Assembly: GCF_020283565.1 (NCBI RefSeq)
Contig: NC_060063.1
Coordinates: 33,132,635-33,196,634, forward strand
Reading direction: 5' to 3'
From: Trifolium pratense
Lineage: Eukaryota; Streptophyta; Magnoliopsida; Fabales; Fabaceae
DNA: 64,000 bases
The notes below the pieces were generated by a model. That model saw nothing but the letters and a program-made list of their open reading frames with translations. It made no database searches and was not told where the DNA came from. This document shows, in pieces, positions 34,601 through 43,159 of this stretch. A program made the position numbers and the translations under genes. Numbering within the stretch: position 1 is the first letter of the stretch; every line of letters begins with the position of its first letter.

Positions 34601-35656
34601 CAAAATGAAGATGAGCCTTGTGTTTACAAGAAGGTTAGTGGGAGCATAGTCGCATTCCTAGTATTATATGTAGATGACATATTACTAATAGGAAACGACA
34701 TCCCTACCTTGCAACAAATTAAAACTTGGTTAGGGAATTGCTTTTCTATGAAAGATCTGGGTGAAGCAGCCTATATATTAGGAATAAGAATCTATAGAGA
34801 TAGATCACAAAAACTGCTTGGCCTGAGCCAGAGTACATACATAGATAAAGTGTTAAGACGCTTTAATATGCATGATTCCAAGAAAGGATTCATTCCTATG
34901 CAACATGGCCTATGTCTTTCAAAGACACAGTCTCCTTCATCTAAAGAAGAAAGAGACCGCATGAATAAGATCCCTTATGCATCGGCTATAGGATCTATCA
35001 TGTATGCCATGATATGTACTCGACCAGATGTTTCATATGCCTTAAGCGCAACAAGCCGTTATCAGTCTGATCCTGGTGAGGCTCATTGGGTGGCTGTCAA
35101 GAACATCCTTAAATACTTAAGGAGGACTAAAGACTCATTCCTAATATATGGAGGCCAAGAAGAGCTAAATGTAATTGGTTACACTGATGCTAGCTTCCAA
35201 ACAGATAGGGATGACTTTAGGTCGCAATCAGGCTATGTGTTTTGCATAAATGGTGGCGCTGTGAGCTGGAAGAGTTCAAAGCAAGATACAGTTGCTGATT
35301 CTACAACCGAAGCTGAGTACATCGCTGCATCAAATGCAGCAAAGGAAGCTGTTTGGATAAAGAAGTTCATTACTGAACTTGGCATATTCCCTAGTATTGT
35401 GGATCCCATTGAATTATTTTGTGACAACAATGGTGCAATCGCACAAGCTAAGGAACCTAGATCTCACCAAAAGTCCAAACACATACTCAGGCGCTATCAT
35501 CTTATTCGAGAAATAATTGATAGAGGAGATGTGAAAATATGCAGAGTACCAACACTTGACAATGCTGCTGATCCACTTACAAAGCCTCTTGCTCAGCCGA
35601 AGCATGAGGGCCACACTAGGGGCATAGGTATTAGGAGTATGCCTGATTGGCTCTAG
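31682..35656 (+). CDS. Gag-Pol polyprotein of young Ty1-copia element, intact
   Basis: The frame encodes 1324 residues without interruption. Gag spans about 1-250 and ends in a basic Gly-Lys-Pro tract (KGKGNKGKG). A CCHC knuckle is at 259-272 (CFHCNKTGHWKRNC) and the protease DTG at 307-309. The integrase zinc region has H442, H447, C473 and C476, and its core has D503, D566 and E602. Reverse transcriptase has YVDD at 996-999, and RNase H has D1169, E1210 or E1212 and D1248. The integrase-then-reverse-transcriptase order defines copia. The TAG stop is 14 bases from the 3' LTR. The chosen start is the first methionine after the leader, and the dead copy at 62771 starts equivalently (MTNNNTSNS). 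The exact copia lineage is not assigned. An inactive minus-strand relative lies at 50880..62771. Confidence 0.97.
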   Translation: MSNTNTSNNILRSILDKEKLSGTNFLDWHRNLRIVLMHEKKLYAIEEPQPNPEDEPAANAPKAQRDAYQKRLDDAMDAKCLMLATMTSELQKQHEDMNAFDMIEHLKTLYQEQARIERFEVSKALFSAKLSEGSLVSPHVLKMIGYVGNLEKLGFPLGNELATDLILQSLPESFNQFVLNFTMSDMEKTLPQLLGMLRQAEQNMKTKGKSNHVLMIGNGNKGKGNKGKGVKGKGKEVAKPKPTPKALKPTGGVAKEGRCFHCNKTGHWKRNCPKYLEDKKNGVESSNSAGIFVIEINLSTSSTWVLDTGCGSHICTNVQGLQRSRGLAKGEVDLRVGNGARVAALAVGVYNLTLPSGLIIQLENCFYVPAISRNIISVSCLDKLGFSFTIKNNCCSIYLNDIFYATAQMSNGLYILDLEMPIYNIDTKRIKPNELNPTYLWHCRLGHINEKRISKLHKDGLLDSFNYESFETCRSCLLGKMTKTPFTGKGERASDLLALIHTDVCGPLNTHARGGFQYFITFTDDYSRYGYVYLMKHKSESFEKFKEFKNEVQNQLGKKIKILRSDRGGEYLSLEFDDHLKECGILSQLTPPGTPQWNGVSERRNRTLLDMVRSMMSHADLPNSFWGHALLTAAYTLNRVPSKTVEKTPYEIWSGKKPHMSYLKIWGCEVYVKRQISTKLEPKSDKCFFVGYPKETKGYHFYNPSEGKVFVARTGVFLEKDFVSKGISGRKVDLEEIHDPQSSDTPMEEQQQDAQDVVTENPAHVTQEPRRSNRIRQEPERYGYFISEQGDVLLMDQDEPVTYQEAITGPESEKWLEAMKSEMDSMYTNQVWNLVEAPDGIKPIGCKWVFKKKTDMDGKVQTYKARLVAKGFKQIHGVDYDETFSPVAMIKSIRILLAIAAYYDYEIWQMDVKTAFLNGSLLEDVYMTQPEGFCIPGEAKKICKLQRSIYGLKQASRSWNLRFDETVKQYGFIQNEDEPCVYKKVSGSIVAFLVLYVDDILLIGNDIPTLQQIKTWLGNCFSMKDLGEAAYILGIRIYRDRSQKLLGLSQSTYIDKVLRRFNMHDSKKGFIPMQHGLCLSKTQSPSSKEERDRMNKIPYASAIGSIMYAMICTRPDVSYALSATSRYQSDPGEAHWVAVKNILKYLRRTKDSFLIYGGQEELNVIGYTDASFQTDRDDFRSQSGYVFCINGGAVSWKSSKQDTVADSTTEAEYIAASNAAKEAVWIKKFITELGIFPSIVDPIELFCDNNGAIAQAKEPRSHQKSKHILRRYHLIREIIDRGDVKICRVPTLDNAADPLTKPLAQPKHEGHTRGIGIRSMPDWL

Positions 35657-35670
35657 TGCTAGTGGGAGAT

Positions 35671-36979
35671 TGTTGGTGTAAGCCCTAGAGGCCAATTACT
35701 TATAATTGGATAATAAATGTATTGAATAATTTACTTATCAAATAAAAGGCTTTTCTTTATTAATTTTATATATGTTAAAATGATAAAGTCCCTAGAATAG
35801 TCAGTTCACTTATGGAAGGTTAAGTATGACTTAATCGTGAGATTCCATTAAATATAAGAACACTATTCTTAAACATATCCATAGTCAAGTTTTATTGTGA
35901 AATGGGATAACGATAAAGCATAAAGACTATTATGTTGGTAGACTGATGATCATATCTCACTGATCATGGATAATGAGTTATCAAGTCTTCACATAGATAT
36001 AAATGTTAAGGGTAACTTTATATCGGATTGACCCACCATGAGAATACTACATAGAGTGTTATGAAATGTCATAAGTTTTCTCATAGTGATAAAAGGTGTA
36101 TTCCACCCTTCGACCTGAAACCACTATGTACCCTAGATGCAGGAGTGTAATACCTTGTTGTCATTCAAACGTTATCCGTAACTGGATAATTATAAAGATG
36201 GTTGATGGGTATCCCACGAATCATGCTGAGGGACATGAGTGACCTAGATGGAATTTGTCCCTCCTACATAACGGGAGATATGTCTATGGGCCCAATATTG
36301 AACTAGACAAGGATGACATACTATGCCTTGTGTTCAATATAGACATGAGGACAAAAGGGTAATTGTGCACAAGATATTTATCACGGAAAGGTTAGTCAGA
36401 TCACGTGACATTCCTATGACTTGGGTAACAGTGATGTGTTGCTAGATACCGCTCACTGTTTATAATATTACGATTAATATTATTGCCAACGTCATAAGAA
36501 CCTACAGGGTCACACACATAAGGACAGTTAAGAAGGAAAAAATAAGTAAGACTTATTGTGGGGGTGCAGTTAGTGAAAAACGGTTATTGGGCTTGAGAAG
36601 CCCAATTTCGTGTAAACTAAAGACCTCATAAGAAACTCTATAAATAGAGCCTTATGAGGTTCAGAAGTTACACTTTTTGAAACCCTAACTGAGTTTAGAA
36701 AAATTCTGAATTTCTCTAAACCCTAAACCGCACAAAATTCCCTCAGCCTTCATCCAAGAACAGCTAGCACTGTGAGATCGAAGGTTTCTGTTCGTGTGGA
36801 CTAAGTGGAGGTGCTGCAAGTGCGGTGCTTGTGATCGATAAAGGCGGCCACAGATTTGTTCTTCAAAGGTAATATTCTAGACCTGATCATGCACATTCAC
36901 AAGAATCCATTGATGGGAAATCTTAATTTTAAAATTCCGCTGCGTTTATAAAAGTGTTTTATGAAACGATTTCCCAACA
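35671..36979 (+). mobile_element. 3' LTR of young copia
   Basis: 1309 bp, preceded by the purine tract AGTGGGAGA (35661..35669) and followed by the target duplication GTTGA and then Harbinger sequence. Confidence 0.96.
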
Positions 36980-37094
36980 GTTGAATCCATTGTGTTGAAT
37001 CTGCAAAAAAGTGTTGAAACCATTGCAAGCATGTGTTGAATCTGATCTGGCGGAGAGAGATGATGAAAATATTAAACACAGTTGAAACCTGCTT

Positions 37095-37225
37095 CAGCAG
37101 CCACGTGGCGCGTTTTAATTTGGGCTGCCTGGCGCGTGCGCAACACGCGCGGACAATGCGGCTGCGGAAATGTTTCACGCGGAGAGAGAAGCCTCTTTGG
37201 ATAAAAGGCAGCCACGTGGCTGCTG
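37095..37225. promoter_or_regulatory. Two G-box-like palindromes in Harbinger element
   Basis: GCCACGTGGC occurs at 37100..37109 (as GCCACGTGGCG) and at 37211..37220. CACGTG is the core bound by plant bZIP and bHLH factors. The stretch between is unusually GC-rich for the window and lies 230 to 350 bases upstream of the ORF1-like frame, with GGATAAAAGG at 37198. A promoter role is inferred. Confidence 0.4.
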
Positions 37226-37453
37226 CTGATTGGTCCGGTGGATTTTTATCCTTTGAACTCAATTATCTCATTGCAAATTAATTTTTAATTTTTTTATTTT
37301 TTTACCAAAATTCGTGATTTTTTTTTCTCTACAAATATAGACTTGGTTCATTTCATTTGGACACAGAAAAAAAACCAATTTTTTCACTATCTTAATCTAT
37401 TATTATCTTTCTAATTAGTCTTTCTTTTGAAGTTTTAATCTTTTTTTAGTGAA

Positions 37454-37914
37454 ATGGATCCCAACAATTCTTCTAATTATCCCATCAATTCTCAAAATCC
37501 CAACAATTATCAAAACTCCAACAATTATCAAAACTCCAACAATTATCAAAATCCCAACAATTATAAAAATTCAAATCAATTTTTCAATCAACATCCTCAA
37601 AACACACCTAATTTTGGTTTAACACCAAATTTCAACCAATCATCCTTTGTTCCAAACTTTCATCCACATATTATGAAACTATGCTGAGAAATTCATCTCA
37701 AACACCCCCGTTTAATGGTTACATGCCGATGGTTAATGAAATTTTTTCGAGTGGTGGTACGACTAACTTTCCCGAATTTTCAACACAATTAACTATTGCT
37801 AATGAAGATTCAACTCCTAAGAGCAAGAAAAACCAGCAACCATCATGGAACACTGAACAAAATTTGGTGCTAATTTATGACAAAAAGCTCATCACGAATT
37901 GCAAGCAGATCTAG
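37454..37914 (+). pseudogene. Harbinger ORF1-like (Asn-rich, SANT/Myb-type protein) remnant
   Basis: The first frame begins MDPNNSSNYPINSQ and has four tandem NYQNSN-type repeats. It ends with a stop at 37685, and the reading resumes one frame over (37681..37914) with PPFNGYMPMVNEIFSSGG and SKKNQQPSWNTEQNLVLI. An Asn/Gln-rich head followed by a W(N/T)TEQN motif is what plant PIF/Harbinger ORF1 proteins show just before their Myb/SANT DNA-binding domain, but that domain is missing here. A frameshift near 37680 and early termination make it a pseudogene. It could be mistaken for a short host gene; its position inside TAA-flanked terminal repeats argues otherwise. Confidence 0.65.
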
Positions 37915-39345
37915 TGAAGCACATATGGACAAAATTTGGAATGTTTCAGGATTAAAGATGATTTGTTTCGTATTTGTGTGTTGTTTCGTATTTTAAGTTA
38001 ATTTGCATCGTATTAATTACGTAACTTGTGTGTTGTATTGCATTTTAAGTTAATTTGTATCGTACTAATTACGTTATTTGTGTGATGTATTGCATTTTAA
38101 ATTAAGAAAATAAAAAAATATTTAAATAAATTTTGTTAAGTGTATTATTTTAATTTAATTTTAATCGATAATTATAATTTTATTTAATCATAAAAACAAA
38201 AATTAAAATTTAAATAAGAATATGAAATAGAAAGTGGTGGGGTAGACAAAGTGGTGGGGTAGGGTGTTGAATAGAAAAACCATTGGAGAGGGTAAAAGTT
38301 GAATGTGTGTTGAATGATTAGGTGGAAGAAAGAGAAAATGATGTGGAGTGAAAAAGTGGGTGTTGAATGTAAAATGGAGTTGAGACCATTGTACATAGTC
38401 TAAATATCTCATTTTATTAATTTAATATATCATTTTGATACTATTATTAAATTAATTTTTATTTACTGGAATTTTATTTTCAATTTATTTTCATTTTAGT
38501 TGTATAAATTTATAAGTACATTGTACTCTTGTGTGCATTTTACCCGGGATCTGTTTGTCAAGACCAAAAATCTGATTTAGGATCTGCTTGAAAATACGAA
38601 TAAACTAGCTTTTAACTTATAGCTTATAAACTCGTATAACTAAAAAAGATTTGTGTGATAACGGCCATTTCACCAAGAGTTTATAGATTATAGTTTATTT
38701 TACAAGTTTATAGCTTATTTTTCAACGTTATTTAAATTAGTTTACGAACTTTCTACCGTATTTACCCTTGATATTTTATCTGAAATCCAATTTTACCTTT
38801 TATAATTTATTATCATTTAAAACAATTTAAAATAAATAAATGTAAAAATGCTAGAGCTAATCAATTGATACCAATTCAGATTTTCACCCTGATACTATTG
38901 CGTACCACATTTTTCAACACAAACGCCTATCTTATTTTGTTTTTCTTTTACATGATTTTATATTTATCATACATATCATCTTCCATCAAAATCATTTTTT
39001 AATTTATATATTATTTTAAATTTAATTTTATATGTCAAAATATTATTTTAATGTATATTTCTCGTTAAAGTGTACATATACAATAACAAAGGTGGGGAAA
39101 AAAATCTGAAAATTGAACTTAAAAATAGAGAAGGTTGAAACACAGATAAGAAAAAGTCTCATTGTGCGTAAATATCTCATTTTATTAATTTAATATATTT
39201 GTTTTTATACTATTATTAAATTAATTTTTTTTTACTGTAATTTTATTTTCAATTTATTTTTATTTTAGTTGTATAATTTTTTTTCTCTTTTAAATACTAT
39301 TGTTTAGCAAATTTTTTGGCAAAAAAAATACATTTATATTATACA

Positions 39346-39530
39346 TACAAGTTTCTCACGCGCCCTATCTTTTGTCATCCGTTACCTACAAGTTTCTCAT
39401 GTGACCTATTTTTACTCATCCGCGACATACGAATTTCTCGCGTGCCTTATTTTTACTCATCCGCTACCTAAGAATTTCTCGCACCCCATATTTTTACTCA
39501 TCTGCTACTTTCGAGTTTCTCGCGTGCCCA
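39346..39530. repeat. 41-bp tandem repeat in foldback core
   Basis: Four to five diverged units of roughly 41 bp contain (C/G)AA(G/T)TTTCTCGCGTGCC..TATTTTTACTCATCCGCTACCTA. The CTCGCGTG part varies between units. Confidence 0.75.
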
Positions 39531-40710
39531 CAACATTTTTTTGGTACATTATAAAACAACACTTTAATTCATAATAAACCTATATTTAAATTACTTGCTA
39601 AGTTTTGTAATATTAAATAGTATATAATTAAACATAATAATATTTATTTAAAAAAACATAACAATAATTAATAATAAAATATTGTAAAAGAAAAACAAAA
39701 TAAGAGAGGAGTGGGGCGGCTTGCGTTGGAAAATGTGGTACGCAATAGTATTAGGGTAAAAATCTGAATTGGTATCAATTGGTTAGCTCTAGCATTTTTA
39801 CATTTATTTATTTTAAATTGTTTTAAATGATAATAAATTATAAAAGGTAAAATTGGATTTTAGATAAAATATCAAGGGTAATTACGGTAGAAACAATAAT
39901 AAGCTATAAGTTCATAAGCTAACTCAAATAACTTTGAAAAATTAGCTATAAACTCGTAAAATAAGCTATATAAGCTGTAAACTCTTGGTTAAATGACCGT
40001 TATCACACTAAACTTTTTTAGTTGTATGAGTTTATAAGCTATAAGCTAAAAGCTAGTTTATTGGTCTTTCCAAACAGATGTTAAATCAGATTTTTTATCT
40101 TGACAAATAGATCCTGAGTAAAATGCACACAAGAGTACAATGTACTTGCAAAATTATACAACTAAAATGAAAATAAATTAAAAATAAAATTCCAGTAAAT
40201 AAAAAATAATTTAATAATAGTATAGAAATGATATATGAAATTAATAAAATGAGATATTTAGTACAATGAGACTTCATCTTATTTGTGTTTCATCTCTCAA
40301 CACCTTCTCTATTTCTAAGTTCGATTTGTAGTTTTTTTTTCACCTTTGTTATTGTGCATGTACACTTCGACGTGAAATATATATTATATTAAAATAAAAT
40401 TTTGGCACATAAAAATAATTTAATAATAACATATAATTAATTTAATAATAATATATAAATTAAAAATTGATTTTAATGAAAAATGATAAAATAGCCTATT
40501 ATATACCTTTATAATCTAAAGGTTAACATTTGTTTCCCACCATGGGAGACCGACCCGCCTTTACCATGCTAGAATGAGCCTTAAAAAACAAGCCTACAAC
40601 TATGTGAGGAGTAACCATTTAGTTTATGATTATTATGCTAAACAGTTACAAAGTCTCGAATGTCGAGATTTACCTCTAAACTAACTCTACTACCACTATT
40701 TTAAAAAAAA

Positions 40711-41118
40711 GGCTTAATTAGTTAATTGGTCCCTTAAAGATATTTTAGGTTTCACAATGGTCCCTTAAAGAAAAAAAGGTCTGGATTGGTCCCTTAAAGA
40801 AAAAAAGGCACATATTGGTCCCTTAAAGACATATATGTTTGTCATATTGGTCATTTCCGTTAAATTTTAACTCCAAATATAACAAAAAAATTCAAATGGT
40901 TAAAATTTTAAAAATTAATAAGGTTTTTGGTGAACCACTTACACTTAATGACATCCACAATTCAATCAACTAAACTAACGTTTTTTTGTAAAAAATTGAC
41001 AAAAAGGACCAATTGAGAAACAAATGTGTCTTTAAGGGACCAATTCGAACCTTTTTTTCTTTAAGGGACCATTGTGAAACATAAAATATCTTTAAGGAAC
41101 CAAAAGACTAATTAAGCC
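40711..41118. mobile_element. MITE with long terminal inverted repeats (GGCTTAATTAG)
   Basis: The left end GGCTTAATTAGTTAATTGGT and the right end read inversely (GGCTTAATTAGTCTTTTGGT) pair over about 70 bp, including the TTTCACAATGGTCCCTTAAAG segment. Flanks are T-A runs, TTAAAAAAA on both sides, compatible with a 9-bp Mutator-type duplication but low in information. It is 408 bp, non-coding. Confidence 0.75.
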
Positions 41119-41158
41119 TTAAAAAAAAAAACATTCATTTGCGTGTATGGTTTCTTTT

Positions 41159-41716
41159 AGGGGTGTTTGTGTTGCGATTTGGTTCGATTTTGACCATAAA
41201 AATGATTCTAACCGCAAGATAAAAATGCATGCCGTTAGTTTGGTTGAATTTTAAAAAGTCATCCAAACCAAACCAATGCGGTTAGGGTTGGTTCGGTTTG
41301 TGTGGTTTATCACGATATAAAAATTATGACAATATTTTCAACTTGTTACAAAATAAACATGAAATTTTAATTTATGTTATTGTTTACTATAATATAATAT
41401 GCATATACATAATAACTTACTTTTAATACCAACAATATAGTTCTCGATCACGTGAAATGATATGTTTTGACAACCTATCGTTTTATGGACTCAATTTTGG
41501 TTGATTGTTAATAGTTTATAGAGCTAAGTTAAGTATTGCGGTTTGGTTTTGTTTGATTTGGTTTTCTGAAATGAAAACCGCAAACCAAACCAAACCGTGC
41601 GTTTGAAAGAAAAATGATCAGTGCGGTTAAAACTAAATGCGGATTTTTGCGGTTTCAGTTTGTATTGGTTCGGTTTGTGATTTTACTTTTGGATTGGTTC
41701 GGATACGATCACCCCT
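41159..41716. mobile_element. MITE with AGGGGTG ends and GGTTCGGTTTG words
   Basis: It begins AGGGGTGTTTGTGTTGCG and ends, read inversely, AGGGGTGATCGTATCC. The interior is rich in TTGGTTCGGTTTG and complementary CAAACCAAACC words, as in common plant hAT-like MITEs. I found no convincing 8-bp duplication. Confidence 0.6.
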
Positions 41717-42035
41717 AATTTTTCCATAAGAATGAATAAAATTAATAGATAATTTACTTAGTAGAATTGGAATACATTTTATTAAAACCGTTGATATTAT
41801 TCATGCATATTAGAGCATAATGACTTCAGATTAGCGAATGAATGCGGCCACCTCGAATGGCATGAGCCGCATGAAAGGAGACATGCACGTACGATTTTTA
41901 GGGGTTTAAGATCGAAAGACCGGTCGACGCCCACCAAACTAGAGAATGATATATACACATTGTAAATCATTTTTAAGTCATTATTTATATTTCTTTTTAT
42001 ATAACTATTTTAGGGGCTTCTTTATCATGTGCAAA

Positions 42036-42205
42036 AAAAAAAATTTACCACCAGTATCCGGCCGATTGAACCGCCTAATCTGGTTCGGGGTTAGTTCTAG
42101 CATCAAGTGGTTCCATCCTCCATCAAATCGCAGTTGCGGGGATCAAACGGTGGTCCTCCCTACCAAAATCCAACACCGATCACCACTGAACCAACTAACG
42201 ATTGA
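42036..42205 (-). mobile_element. tRNA-derived SINE with 14-bp target duplication
   Basis: On the minus strand it begins CGTTAGTTGGTTCAGTGG (box A-like) followed by GTTTGATCCCC (box B-like), the internal RNA polymerase III promoter of a tRNA-derived SINE, and ends in a T-run at about 42043..42034. TTATCATGTGCAAA occurs at 42022..42035 and 42206..42219 without mismatch. It is about 170 bp, non-coding. The open plus-strand frame across it is fortuitous. Confidence 0.85.
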
Positions 42206-42219
42206 TTATCATGTGCAAA

Positions 42220-43159
42220 TTTATACATGTTAAGAAGTTTTTTTTTTTTTTGGATACAACATGTTAAGAAGTTTAAAATAATAAATTTGTATTAGAATTT
42301 GTGCATTTTATATTAAATATATAACTTTTTAATAAATAATTGTTGTTTTTAATAAAAAAAAGTTATTACTTTTGGTTATTTTAACAGCTACAATATTGCA
42401 ACCAACCATAAAAAGCTTCAATTGACACTAATGTATTTTGACACCCACATCCTATCCCTCCATTTCAATTTAATCAAAGTCTTACGATCTTTCACTTAAA
42501 TGTTCACATGCTTCTCTTCCTTAATTTCAACAACGTTTTGATTTTTGCTCAAAATTTCTCATTTACAAATAGTGAATCATTGGAACCACATTCCTATTTT
42601 TTTTCAGGCACATTCCCTATTACCTCGCCATCATATATAAATGAGGTAAAGTCTAGTGTAAACGGCTATATTTTTAAAACATGACAAATTAAGGTTTGAA
42701 CTCTGACTGAAAGAGGTACGCTCATTTAGTATCCTACATGTCTCAAACAGGATTGCTTCCAATGAAGAGTTAACTATTACAAAAAAGAAAGAAAAAAAAA
42801 CCTCATGGCTCTGATCTTTATCTCACTTAACATATTCTAAATGCATCAAAGCAGAGTACAGCATGCGGATAAAATGTCTTAATCCGTCAAAAACCTATTC
42901 AACCAAGCCATTGAAGTATAAACAATAAAAACCGCATATAAAAAAAACAGAATTTGTAGTGATATGTCATGCAGCATTCGGCCTCACTGCACGCAATCCA
43001 AGAGTGAGACTAAGGTACTTTAGGAAGTACAAGGAAAATAAAAAAAAAAAGAATTTTCTTTTAAACATGTTAAAAGGAAACAGTTAGAAATCCCATGGTT
43101 CTAAGAAACAGACCCGTGAAAAGACTAGTCTTTGGTTACATGTAAGGGAAACCGTGAAT
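42220..43159. other. 3' flank of host gene, no other feature seen
   Basis: AT-rich sequence with a few A-runs. The part nearest 43160 should include the gene's 3' untranslated region and polyadenylation site. Confidence 0.5.

Larger units (their letters stand above)
28763..36979 (+). mobile_element. Complete, very young Ty1-copia element
   Basis: It is 8217 bp: 5' LTR 28763..30071, primer site, leader, gag-pol 31682..35656, purine tract AGTGGGAGA, 3' LTR 35671..36979. GTTGA lies at 28758..28762 and 36980..36984, a 5-bp target duplication. The two LTRs have the same length (1309 bp) and, by eye, differ at only two bases. It sits 21 bp inside the left end of the Harbinger element. All features needed for retrotransposition appear intact. 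Confidence 0.97.
28742..38400 (+). mobile_element. PIF/Harbinger-type element, split by a copia insertion
   Basis: The ends are GACTAGCTACAATGGT at 28742 and, on the minus strand, GACTATGTACAATGGT at 38400. TAA flanks both sides (28739..28741 and 38401..38403), the standard Harbinger 3-bp duplication. The right arm of the enclosing foldback element still has the empty site (ATATTTAGTACAATGAGAC near 40254..40272, one TTA), which confirms the insertion. Without the copia the element is about 1.44 kb. It retains a decayed ORF1-like frame (37454..37914) but no DDE transposase. Confidence 0.85.
28420..40580. mobile_element. Large foldback (inverted-repeat) element, twice interrupted
   Basis: The left arm (28420..28741 continuing at 38401..38955) is inverted relative to the right arm (40580..39683). 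Both begin GGCTCATTCTAGCATGG, run through GTTAACATTTGTTTCCCACC in one sense or the other, and reach CGTACCACATTTT and GTAAAAGAAAAACAAAATAAG at the inner edge. Arms are about 0.9 kb and clearly diverged. The core holds a third, direct, diverged copy of part of the arm (about 38985..39300) and a 41-bp tandem. No transposase is visible. Superfamily and target duplication are unresolved. The left arm contains the Harbinger and copia insertions. Confidence 0.75.

Noticed and set aside
41946..42233. 95-codon plus-strand frame
   Set aside because: It covers a minus-strand SINE with target duplications and has no protein features.
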